Source: Alphaproteobacteria bacterium
Lineage (GTDB): Bacteria > Pseudomonadota > Alphaproteobacteria > Paracaedibacterales > CAIULA01
Direction: 5' to 3'
NCBI GenBank assembly: GCA_947475175.1
Contig: CANJLN010000006.1
Coordinates: 1 to 46,908 of the forward strand
DNA length: 46,908 bases
In this document: positions 17,650 through 25,372 of the stretch, piece after piece
How the letters are laid out: each line of letters begins with the position of its first letter
Numbering within the stretch: the stretch's first letter is position 1
Notes under the pieces: generated by a model
Told to the model about the DNA's origin: nothing
The model's database searches: none
What the model saw: only the letters and a program-made list of their open reading frames with translations
Made by a program: the position numbers and the translations under genes

Positions 17650-19581
17650 GTGATTGCTCTTATGCCTCAAACAAGTCAACCTCTATGGCTTCCTTCAAAA
17701 GATAAAATTGAAAAAAGCAAACTCAAAGAGTTTTGCAGAAAAAAACATTTTGAATCTTATGAGGACCTTTATAATTGGTCTGTCAATAACATCAGTGATT
17801 TTTGGAAAGAAGTATGGGATTTTTGCGGTGTCATTTCTTCAACCCAAGGATCCATCCTTCTAAAAAACGAGAACGATATCGTAAAGGCTGAGTTTTTCCC
17901 AGAGGCAAAACTGAACTATGCAGAAAATTTATTAAGGCTTCGCGATGATCAAATTGCCATTTATTCCTATAACGAAAACAGCACTGAACAACATCTCACC
18001 TACAAAGAACTATACGATCAGGTTAGCAAACTCTCATCTCAATTTCTAGAATGGGGCATAAAGCCAGGCGACTGTATTGCTGGATATTTGCCAAACATTT
18101 CTCAAACCGTTGTTGTAACTTTGGCTGCCGCTACCATTGGTGCAATCTGGTCCGTTTGCTCACCCGATTTTGGATTAAATGGTCTTGTTGATCGACTCGG
18201 GCAAATTCAACCCTCCGTTCTCGTCACAACAGACGGATATTTTTATAATGGAAAAATATTTGATTGCTTGGATAAAGTTCCAGACATTTTAAAATCCATT
18301 CCAAACATAAAGAACGTCCTCATTATTCCTTATGTAAACAAAGAAATTTCACATCCCTATCATTGCTTTGACAAAATTCTTCAAGAAAAAACCGCAAAAG
18401 ATATTGAATTCATTCAACTGCCTTTCAATCATCCCTTATTTATTCTTTACTCATCAGGGACAACAGGCATTCCGAAATCAATTGTTCATGGTGCTGGCGG
18501 AACGCTTCTTCAACATCTAAAAGAACATCAGCTACACTCTGACATTCAGCCAAATGATAAAGTCTTTTACTACACAACTTGCGGTTGGATGATGTGGAAT
18601 TGGCTTATAAGCGCTCTTGCCAGCGATGCTCAAATTGTTCTATATGATGGTTCCCCTAGCTACCCTAGCTTTGAACACTTATTTGAAATAGTTGAAAAAA
18701 TTGGGATCACTTTTTTTGGAACATCAGCTAAATACTTAAGCGCCCTCCAAAAGAATAATTTTGTCTCCAAGCATGATCTATCTTCTCTTAAAACAATTGC
18801 TTCGACAGGGTCGCCTTTGGCATATGAAACATTCGAGTATGTTTACAATCATATAAAATCAGATGTTCATCTGGCGTCAATTTCGGGTGGTACTGACATT
18901 ATTTCTTGTTTTATATTGGGAAATCCTATCTTGCCCGTTTTTGCAGGACAGCTTCAAACTGCTGGTTTGGGTATGAAAGTAGAAGTGTTTGATGAGAATG
19001 GTCAAGCACTTGAACACGGGCAAGGGGAGCTTGTTTGCACAAAGCCTTTTCCAAGCCGCCCCATCTGTTTTTGGAATGACCAAGACAACCTGAAATATAC
19101 TCAAGCTTATTTCAACCGATACCCAAATATATGGCATCATGGAGATTTTCTTGAACGTACTGATCAAAATGGATTTATCATTCAAGGGCGTTCAGACTCT
19201 GTTCTAAACCCAGGCGGTATCCGAATTGGGACAGCTGAAATCTATAGACAAGTCGAGCAGGTTGATGAGGTCACCGAAAGCCTTGCCGTTGGACAGACCT
19301 ATGAAGATGACGAACATATCATTTTGTTTGTTACCCTCCGCCCCAAAATTTCTTTAGATGATTCGCTGATTGAAAAAATCAAAAAACAAATTCGAAAAAA
19401 CACAACCCCTAGGCACGTACCAGCAAAGATATTCGAAGTTAAAGAGCTTCCTCACACCAAAACGGGGAAACTTGCAGAATTAGCCGTTCGTCAAGTCCTG
19501 CACGGTAAAGAAGTTAAAAACGTCGAAGCTCTGGCAAATCCCAATTGTTTAGAACAATTTAAGGAATTTGCTCTTTTATAA
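17650..19581 (+). CDS. Acetoacetate-CoA ligase
   Basis: Activates acetoacetate to acetoacetyl-CoA using ATP, linking ketone bodies and polyhydroxybutyrate breakdown to central metabolism. It is an ANL-superfamily enzyme: an N-terminal acetyl-CoA-synthetase-type cap (DFWKEVWDFCG, AKLNYAENLL), the AMP-binding P-loop YSSGTTGIPKS at 267-277, WMMWNWLISAL and SISGGTDI typical of the acetoacetate branch, and the catalytic lysine Lys607 in KTGK. The length of 643 aa is normal. The GTG start at 17650 and an ATG at 17662 are both possible; neither has a good ribosome-binding site. With phbB further along it suggests PHB or ketone metabolism. Confidence 0.9.
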   Translation: MIALMPQTSQPLWLPSKDKIEKSKLKEFCRKKHFESYEDLYNWSVNNISDFWKEVWDFCGVISSTQGSILLKNENDIVKAEFFPEAKLNYAENLLRLRDDQIAIYSYNENSTEQHLTYKELYDQVSKLSSQFLEWGIKPGDCIAGYLPNISQTVVVTLAAATIGAIWSVCSPDFGLNGLVDRLGQIQPSVLVTTDGYFYNGKIFDCLDKVPDILKSIPNIKNVLIIPYVNKEISHPYHCFDKILQEKTAKDIEFIQLPFNHPLFILYSSGTTGIPKSIVHGAGGTLLQHLKEHQLHSDIQPNDKVFYYTTCGWMMWNWLISALASDAQIVLYDGSPSYPSFEHLFEIVEKIGITFFGTSAKYLSALQKNNFVSKHDLSSLKTIASTGSPLAYETFEYVYNHIKSDVHLASISGGTDIISCFILGNPILPVFAGQLQTAGLGMKVEVFDENGQALEHGQGELVCTKPFPSRPICFWNDQDNLKYTQAYFNRYPNIWHHGDFLERTDQNGFIIQGRSDSVLNPGGIRIGTAEIYRQVEQVDEVTESLAVGQTYEDDEHIILFVTLRPKISLDDSLIEKIKKQIRKNTTPRHVPAKIFEVKELPHTKTGKLAELAVRQVLHGKEVKNVEALANPNCLEQFKEFALL

Positions 19582-19608
19582 ATACCCAGGAACCGGGACA
19601 AGAGTTCC

Positions 19609-19914
19609 CTATACTTCTTGCTTTGAACTATCGATAACGTGAGATGGAAGACTGGAAAGATCAACGCTTAATTCCTCCTCCGCTTTTCTCAGTTCATAAG
19701 CAACTTGCATATTCATCCAAAATTTTGGGGTCGTTGTAAAATAGTGTGCTAACCTCAAAGCAGTCTCTGCGGTAATACCTCTTCTTTCCAAAATAACGTC
19801 ATTAATCCGTGGAGCTGGAATTCCAAGTAAACTTGCAAGTCTACGAGAACTTAATCCCAAGGGTTTCATAAATTCTTCTCTTAAAATTTCACCGGGGTGG
19901 ATATTCCATGCCAT
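19609..19914 (-). CDS. higA: HigA-family antitoxin
   Basis: Antitoxin and autorepressor of a type II pair. It has the HigA XRE-type helix-turn-helix (IHPGEILREEF, LGLSSRRLASLLGIPAPRINDVI, RRGITAETALRLAHYF) in 101 aa. It lies 11 bases after the toxin gene, in the toxin-first order typical of higBA. Its likely target is the inverted repeat inside the higB promoter at 20246-20260. The C-terminal tail beyond residue 80 is acidic. Confidence 0.93.
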   Translation of the reverse strand: MAWNIHPGEILREEFMKPLGLSSRRLASLLGIPAPRINDVILERRGITAETALRLAHYFTTTPKFWMNMQVAYELRKAEEELSVDLSSLPSHVIDSSKQEV

Positions 19915-19925
19915 AACAAACCTCT

Positions 19926-20207
19926 CTAATGATAATCAATGATCTCAACTTCATAAACATGGCCATCTTGCCAAACAAAACATATACGCCACTGATTGTT
20001 GATCCTTATACTAAATTGCCCCTGACGATCATGTTTCAAGGGCTCTAATCGATTGTTTGGTGGAGCACTCAAATCTTTTAATTGTTCAGCCATATCCAAT
20101 TGCCACAATTTTCTGAGAGCCGTCCTATGAAGAGTTGATGGTAATCTTTTACTCTTCCCCGTTATCCACAATTCCTGAGTATTTAAACATTTAAACGTAA
20201 TAATCAA
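19926..20207 (-). CDS. higB: HigB/RelE-family mRNA-cleaving toxin
   Basis: A ribosome-dependent mRNA interferase held in check by HigA. The end of the protein carries the RelE-fold strands QGQFSIRINNQWRICFVW and VYEVEIIDYH, and PPNNRLEPLKHDRQ matches the family's active-site region. I chose TTG at 20207 as start: GAGGG stands about 10-11 bases upstream and the resulting 93 aa is the usual HigB length. The longer frame back to 20234 would begin within a few bases of the promoter's expected start point, leaving no leader. Confidence 0.88.
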   Translation of the reverse strand: MIITFKCLNTQELWITGKSKRLPSTLHRTALRKLWQLDMAEQLKDLSAPPNNRLEPLKHDRQGQFSIRINNQWRICFVWQDGHVYEVEIIDYH

Positions 20208-20239
20208 GAACTGATCACCCTCTTCATTTTCCAATATGC

Positions 20240-20268
20240 AATATATAACGATACTCGTTACATGTCAA
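20240..20268 (-). promoter_or_regulatory. higBA promoter with operator in the spacer
   Basis: On the minus strand TTGACA (20268-20263) and TATATT (20245-20240) are separated by exactly 17 bases, a near-perfect sigma-70 promoter. The spacer contains the inverted repeat TAACGA-TAC-TCGTTA (20246-20260). A repressor bound there would block RNA polymerase, as expected for HigA or HigBA autoregulation. Confidence 0.8.
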
Positions 20269-20274
20269 GTTTAT

Positions 20275-20952
20275 TCATAAACAAAACCCACAACTTCTCA
20301 GCATCTCTACCATATGTTCCGGAACAGGAGCCTCAATAAAAATTGGTTCTTTTTTGGGATAAAGAGGAATTCTAACCGAATACGCGTGCAAATGAAGAGG
20401 TTTAGAATATTTCGATGTTCCATAAACCTGATCCCCCAAAATCTCACATCCAATAGCAGCGCAATGAACACGAAGTTGATGCGTACGTCCTGTTAAAGGT
20501 TTAAGCTCCAACCACGTTATCCCCTCGCCTTTTCCCAAAACCTTATAAACCGTTTGTGATGATTTGCCGTTTGGATCAACTTTCATCCACCATTGATTTT
20601 TTTGGCTTGATTGTTTTCCCAACGGAAGATCAATAACACCTTCATCGGAAGGTGGTGCACCTCGTACAACAGCCCAATAAACTTTTTCAATTGTACCGTT
20701 TTCAAACATCTTCCCAAGTTTGATGAGTGCTTGCCGATGGCGTCCTAAAATCAAACAACCACTTGTAGCCGCATCCAATCGGTGCGCTAAGGCCGGCGGT
20801 TGAGGCAAACCAAAAGCTAAATCTTTAAAAAAAATCTCAAGATTACCCTTGTTTCCTGTTCCTGGATGCACGGCAACACCAGCTGGTTTATTGAGCGCTA
20901 AAACCATTGCATCTCGGTATATAATTCGTTCTTGGATTTCTTCAAGAGTCAT
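20275..20952 (-). CDS. RluA-family pseudouridine synthase
   Basis: Converts uridine to pseudouridine in rRNA or tRNA. The signature HRLDAATSG with catalytic Asp60 is intact, with RTHQLRVHCA and LHLHAYSVRIP further on. At 225 aa it lacks the N-terminal S4 domain of RluC and RluD, so it resembles RluA/TruC-type enzymes; the exact target cannot be named. It overlaps the ELM1-family gene upstream by 11 bases, consistent with a ycgN-ELM1-rluA-like operon. Confidence 0.88.
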   Translation of the reverse strand: MTLEEIQERIIYRDAMVLALNKPAGVAVHPGTGNKGNLEIFFKDLAFGLPQPPALAHRLDAATSGCLILGRHRQALIKLGKMFENGTIEKVYWAVVRGAPPSDEGVIDLPLGKQSSQKNQWWMKVDPNGKSSQTVYKVLGKGEGITWLELKPLTGRTHQLRVHCAAIGCEILGDQVYGTSKYSKPLHLHAYSVRIPLYPKKEPIFIEAPVPEHMVEMLRSCGFCL

Positions 20953-21907
20953 GAGACTGAAACAACGCTAATACTTGTTGCCCAACCCGGTCTAATTCAT
21001 TCAAAGACTGAAACCCTTCGCTTTTTAAATTTTCACCAAAAGGAGAGGCATGATGCCCCACATATAAATCACTAATGAACTGCTTAAACTTTTTGTTTTG
21101 AATTGGAACTTCTGCGATATAAGCAGGTTTTCCCATCAAACACGATTCAGACATCATACTAATTGAATCACCCGTAACAACAATGGCATCAGCAATCGCC
21201 AGATAATCCATATAAGGGTTATCCCCCTCACCTTTCCATAACTGATACGGTAAGCCTTCAAGCCCTTTTTCCAGTTCAGAAATAATTTCTGGACGTGTGC
21301 GTCTGGAGGGGGTTATCAAAAAACTTCCCCCTTTATATTTATCCGACTCGGTAATCATAGACCGTAGCTGCTTAGAAAAAGTTTTCACAAATTGATCTGT
21401 GTAGCGATAATATTTATTATCCCCACCCACAAGAACAGCGATTCTAGGGCCTTTTAAGCCGGCATAGATAGCTTCTCTCTCAAGCTTTAACCTTAACAGC
21501 TCCTCTGGTCTTATAGGATGAAGCGCGCCCAAGGTTGGGATAACATTCTTACCCTTTAAATTGTCGTGATAAGGAGGGATAACCAAATTGAAATAGTAAG
21601 GACTAATCTTTGGATGCTGCAAAACAATTGTAAAAGCATGCTTTCTAAAAACCATGGCCATGGTGACAGCTTGACGACCGGCGGCGATGATAAGATCTGG
21701 AGGTGGACAAAGATCATCCTGCATTGTGTAAGGCGTCTTTTTCCACCTTGCAAAATGCGGTGGCAAATACCGCCACAATAAATTCAAACGGATTGGCTTG
21801 TGGATAAATTGAAATCCATATTCTTTTTCAAACAAATTGGCTAAAGCCAGACACTGACGATACGTTCCTGTTTTTCCCTGATCACATAAGATCCAACCTG
21901 TTTTCAT
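20942..21907 (-). CDS. ELM1-family protein (DUF1022)
   Basis: Homologue of the plant mitochondrial fission protein ELM1, a family widespread in alphaproteobacteria with unsettled bacterial function. The fold looks glycosyltransferase-like: the C-terminal half has LITPSRRTRPE and DAIVVTGDSISMMSE followed by GKPAYIAEV, resembling nucleotide-sugar binding. No signal peptide is seen, so it is likely cytoplasmic or membrane-peripheral. It overlaps the YcgN-family gene by four bases (ATGA), so translation is probably coupled. Confidence 0.85.
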   Translation of the reverse strand: MKTGWILCDQGKTGTYRQCLALANLFEKEYGFQFIHKPIRLNLLWRYLPPHFARWKKTPYTMQDDLCPPPDLIIAAGRQAVTMAMVFRKHAFTIVLQHPKISPYYFNLVIPPYHDNLKGKNVIPTLGALHPIRPEELLRLKLEREAIYAGLKGPRIAVLVGGDNKYYRYTDQFVKTFSKQLRSMITESDKYKGGSFLITPSRRTRPEIISELEKGLEGLPYQLWKGEGDNPYMDYLAIADAIVVTGDSISMMSESCLMGKPAYIAEVPIQNKKFKQFISDLYVGHHASPFGENLKSEGFQSLNELDRVGQQVLALFQSHDS

Positions 21908-22386
21908 TCATCAGGCCCATAATTCTTACGAAGATCACGATTTAAACTTTCAATCACGTAATCTTCTATATTTGTGACGCTCGTTTCAGAGACGATCATG
22001 CCTTTTTTTGAAACACCGGCTTTATGAACAGCTTCTTTATCATTTGAAATCAGATGGTGCCAAGGATGCAGATCTTTTCCTTCATCAACCATTCGATAAG
22101 CGCATGTTTTTGGGAGCCAACCTAAAGTCGTAATTTTTTCTGGTGTTAAGGCAATACAATCTGGCACATTTTTATGACGATTGTCATAGTCTGAACAACG
22201 GCACGTTTTTAGGTCTAAATACTTGCAAGCAACATTTGTAGTGAGAATCTCTTTGGTGTCAATATTCTCCAATTTCACCATACAACATAAGCCGCACCCA
22301 TCACACAAAGACTCCCATTCATCTTTGCTCATCTCTCTCAAGGTTTTTGTCTTCCAAAACGGTTGATTGTCCATGTTACACGCCAA
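21904..22386 (-). CDS. YcgN-family cysteine-cluster protein (UPF0260)
   Basis: A small conserved protein whose biochemical role is not established. The cluster CDGCGLCC (Cys28, 31, 34, 35) and further cysteines in NVACKYLDLKTCRCSDY and KTCAYR suggest iron-sulfur or zinc binding. PWHHLIS near the C-terminus is also typical. The length of 160 aa is close to the family norm. Initiation could be at codon 1 or at the ATG of codon 5. First gene of the cluster with the ELM1-family and RluA-family genes. Confidence 0.87.
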   Translation of the reverse strand: MACNMDNQPFWKTKTLREMSKDEWESLCDGCGLCCMVKLENIDTKEILTTNVACKYLDLKTCRCSDYDNRHKNVPDCIALTPEKITTLGWLPKTCAYRMVDEGKDLHPWHHLISNDKEAVHKAGVSKKGMIVSETSVTNIEDYVIESLNRDLRKNYGPDE

Positions 22387-22478
22387 ATGAATCTATTCAA
22401 TTATTGGTATCATATAGGAATTGGAAAAGTTTACAATCCTTGGGCGTGAATCACGAGTAGAGGTAGGGCTTTCTTGTC

Positions 22479-23297
22479 TCAATGTTCCACATCTATATAA
22501 GTCTTTAGATTTTCTACATCAAGAGGAAAAGATTCTAATAATCCAGCATTTTGCGGAATGGGGCGAGAAAGCTTTGCACTACCAAGGTAAATCTGAAGAG
22601 AAGCCGCTTCACCCGCTGTGAGCTGCAGACCAGGGCGACTTTCAATTCTATAATAAGTACCAGGACGCAACAAACGCGCAGCCACCAATTGGTTATCTCC
22701 TTCGGTAATTTTAATCCATGTTTCTTTTGTAGCAATAATCGTCACTAAAGAAGACTCCGTAATCGCTTGAGTATCAGCCTCTTGAGCTTGTGGTTGAGGC
22801 TCTTTGGTTATGCTTGTTTCTTCTTGCTTGCTGCTAGGAAGAGTTTCTTCTTTAACTTCACTCATCGGTACTGTATGCAAAGGAGTGCGCGGTGCATCTC
22901 TTTCATGAGTCAAATAAAAATAACCCAAGAATGACGTCACAAGAAAGATAGACAAAATAATAGACCAGCGCGTCAAAAGACTTTGTTGAGCAGGAATACG
23001 ATAAGTCGAAAGAGGGGTTTCAGCTGGAGGTAGCTCTGTTAACTCTATTAACCCTGCCGAAATTTCTTCGAAGTTAACGTCTAAAAAGCGACTATACACT
23101 TTAACAAACCCGATTGTGTAAACTGAACCTGGAAGTTGATCAAGACGCCCTTTCTCAATTGATTCCAAAAAGAATTTTCGGATTTTTAAGATTTCACACA
23201 CATCTTCTAAGGATAACTTTCTCTCTTCGCGTTTTGTTTTTAAAAGCTGTCCAACTTTAAATGCACCGTTTGGTTCATCTGTTGTCCTTAGGGTCAT
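22479..23297 (-). CDS. rodZ: RodZ-like membrane HTH protein (DUF4115)
   Basis: RodZ links the MreB cytoskeleton to cell-wall synthesis. Here a cytoplasmic HTH domain (residues 13-75, VGQLLKTKREERKLSLEDV) is followed by one membrane segment (111-129), a Glu/Gln-rich linker, and a periplasmic DUF4115 domain (about 183-242, IIATKETWIKITEGDN). I chose the ATG at 23297, giving 272 aa, because it has the purine-rich GAAAAAGAA just upstream and starts close to the HTH. A TTG frame extends back to 23390 but adds 31 residues unlike the family. It is divergent from ispG, as in other alphaproteobacteria. Confidence 0.82.
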   Translation of the reverse strand: MTLRTTDEPNGAFKVGQLLKTKREERKLSLEDVCEILKIRKFFLESIEKGRLDQLPGSVYTIGFVKVYSRFLDVNFEEISAGLIELTELPPAETPLSTYRIPAQQSLLTRWSIILSIFLVTSFLGYFYLTHERDAPRTPLHTVPMSEVKEETLPSSKQEETSITKEPQPQAQEADTQAITESSLVTIIATKETWIKITEGDNQLVAARLLRPGTYYRIESRPGLQLTAGEAASLQIYLGSAKLSRPIPQNAGLLESFPLDVENLKTYIDVEH

Positions 23298-23455
23298 TTC
23301 TTTTTCAGTTGATTGAATCTGCACTGCAAAAACTTCTTTATAAAGAGTATTTATTTTACCATTAGAACAAATAACAGGTTCTTGATGCAATAAAGAAGTT
23401 TATTATGCTTGACTTTTTCTAACCGTCGTTTACTCATAGATAAAAGTTCAACGTA

Positions 23456-24583
23456 GTGGATCAAGTCATCATGCTCTCTGAACGTGCTCACCGACACATT
23501 CAAAAAAGAAAAAGCAGAAAAATTTTTGTAGGCAATGTTCCCGTCGGGGGCGATGCTCCCATCACGGTTCAATCAATGACGAATACGTTAACCAAGGATG
23601 TTAACGCAACAGTTGCTCAAATTAAACGTCTAGAAGACGTGGGCGCTGACATTGTTAGGGTTTCCTGTCCTGACGAAGAGTCAACAATTGCCCTTGCGCA
23701 AATCATCCCGCAAGTACGTGTCCCCATCGTTGCAGATATTCATTTTCATTATAAAAGAGCAATCGAAGCCGCCAAAGCTGGCGCTGCATGTTTGCGTATT
23801 AATCCTGGCAACATAGGATCGGCTGAACGTGTGCGAGAAGTTATTCAAGCAGCGAAAGATTACAATTGTTCCATGCGAATTGGCGTTAATGGAGGAAGCT
23901 TAGAAAAATATCTTCAAGAAAAATATGGGGAGCCTTGCCCGGAAGCGATGGTTGAAAGCGCCTTAAATCACGCTAAAATCCTAGAAGACAATGATTTCTT
24001 TAATTTTAAAATCAGCGTTAAAGCATCGGATGTGATGCTCGCCATTGCTGCTTATCAGGGATTGGCCGAGGTTTGTGACTACCCTCTTCATCTTGGAATA
24101 ACAGAAGCAGGGGCTTTGCGCGCGGGGACAATCAAATCATCTATTGGAATCGGTGCGTTATTGATGCAGGGCATTGGCGATACCATAAGAATTTCTCTTT
24201 CAGCCGAACCTGAAGAAGAAATAAAAGTTGGATTTGATATTTTAAAATCGATTAATCTCCGTCATCGTGGCGTTAATCTTATTGCTTGCCCCTCGTGCGC
24301 ACGTCAACAATTTGATGTCATTAGAACAGTTGAAGCTTTAGAAAAAAGAATCGAGCATATTACAACACCGATGACCGTATCGATTATTGGATGTGTTGTT
24401 AACGGTCCTGGTGAAGCAAAGTCGACTGATATTGGATTTACGGGCGGTGGGCACGGAACGCACCAGGTTTACACAGCTGGAATTCCTCATCATCGATTGC
24501 AAGATGGCAATATTGTGGATCACTTAGTTGAGATGATTGAGAAAAAAGCACAAGAAATAGAAGCAGAACGCTTGGTGTCTTGA
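23456..24583 (+). CDS. ispG: 4-hydroxy-3-methylbut-2-enyl diphosphate synthase
   Basis: Penultimate step of the non-mevalonate isoprenoid pathway, turning the cyclic diphosphate MEcPP into HMBPP. It carries a TIM-barrel N-domain ([15 protein letters not shown]) and the 4Fe-4S site formed by Cys278, Cys281 (CPSC), Cys313 and Glu320 (CVVNGPGE). The length of 375 aa is the usual short bacterial form without the insert domain. GTG at 23456 is used here; an ATG at 23471 would lose only five residues. A hairpin lies between its stop and phbB. Confidence 0.95.
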   Translation: MDQVIMLSERAHRHIQKRKSRKIFVGNVPVGGDAPITVQSMTNTLTKDVNATVAQIKRLEDVGADIVRVSCPDEESTIALAQIIPQVRVPIVADIHFHYKRAIEAAKAGAACLRINPGNIGSAERVREVIQAAKDYNCSMRIGVNGGSLEKYLQEKYGEPCPEAMVESALNHAKILEDNDFFNFKISVKASDVMLAIAAYQGLAEVCDYPLHLGITEAGALRAGTIKSSIGIGALLMQGIGDTIRISLSAEPEEEIKVGFDILKSINLRHRGVNLIACPSCARQQFDVIRTVEALEKRIEHITTPMTVSIIGCVVNGPGEAKSTDIGFTGGGHGTHQVYTAGIPHHRLQDGNIVDHLVEMIEKKAQEIEAERLVS

Positions 24584-24594
24584 TAATTCTTTGT

Positions 24595-24629
24595 TAGCCT
24601 TGATAAATAGAGTTTATTATTCGAGGCTA
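24595..24629 (+). promoter_or_regulatory. Hairpin overlapping the phbB ribosome-binding site
   Basis: TAGCCTTGA (24595-24603) pairs with TCGAGGCTA (24621-24629), nine positions including one G-T pair, with further weak A-T pairing inside. The right arm contains GAGG (24623-24626), the likely ribosome-binding site five bases before the phbB ATG. In RNA the hairpin could hide that site, or it could merely mark the end of the ispG message. Confidence 0.45.
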
Positions 24630-24631
24630 GA

Positions 24632-25357
24632 ATGCAACAACGAATCGCCCTTGTTACCGGTGGAACCCGCGGTATTGGAGCTGCCATCTCTTTGGCCTTA
24701 AAAGCCAAGGGTTATAAAGTGATTGCCAACTATCATCAAAATCACGAAACGGCAGAAAATTTTCAAAAACAACATTCAATTGACGTTTATTCGTGGGATG
24801 TTAGCAACTATGACGACTGTCAAAGTGCTATTCAAAAAATAACAAAAGAACATGGCGAAATCAGCACCCTAGTTCACAACGCCGGCATTACAAAAGATAG
24901 CTTTTTTCATAAAATGTCACCGGTTATGTGGAATGAAGTCATTCAAACTAATTTAAGTTCTTGCTTTAATATGGTCCATCCACTGATTGACTCGATGCGT
25001 CAAAAGGGGTTTGGCCGTATTATTATGCTTTCGTCTATTAATGCTTTAAAAGGACAAATGGGCCAAGTCAATTATTGTGCCGCTAAGGCTGGTATTATTG
25101 GTTTTTCAAAAGCTTTGGCATTAGAGACCGCAAGCAAAGGCATTACAGTGAATGTTATAGCACCTGGTTATACGGATACAGAAATGGTGAGATCAGTTCC
25201 TGAGAATGTTTTGGAAAAAATTATTGCGCAAATTCCAGTAGGTCGTTTAGGGCGCGCCGATGAAATTGCAGCATGTGTTGCTTTCTTAGCTGGAGATGAT
25301 GCAGGATTTATCACTGGCGAAACACTTAATATCAATGGCGGACAATATTTGAGTTAG
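24632..25357 (+). CDS. phbB: Acetoacetyl-CoA reductase
   Basis: Reduces acetoacetyl-CoA to (R)-3-hydroxybutyryl-CoA with NADPH, the monomer-forming step of polyhydroxybutyrate synthesis. It is a short-chain dehydrogenase with TGGTRGIG (residues 9-16), NAG (83-85), and catalytic Ser135, Tyr148 and Lys152 in SSINALKGQMGQVNYCAAK. The block SINALKGQMGQVNY and the C-terminal ITGETLNINGGQY point to PhbB rather than a general FabG. The length of 241 aa is typical. No phaA or phaC gene is visible in the window. Confidence 0.9.
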   Translation: MQQRIALVTGGTRGIGAAISLALKAKGYKVIANYHQNHETAENFQKQHSIDVYSWDVSNYDDCQSAIQKITKEHGEISTLVHNAGITKDSFFHKMSPVMWNEVIQTNLSSCFNMVHPLIDSMRQKGFGRIIMLSSINALKGQMGQVNYCAAKAGIIGFSKALALETASKGITVNVIAPGYTDTEMVRSVPENVLEKIIAQIPVGRLGRADEIAACVAFLAGDDAGFITGETLNINGGQYLS

Positions 25358-25372
25358 AGATGAAGCAAAATA

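Noticed and set aside
23298-23390. Longer rodZ start at a TTG codon
   Set aside because: It adds 31 residues unlike the family ahead of the HTH domain, with a rarer start codon and no better ribosome-binding site.
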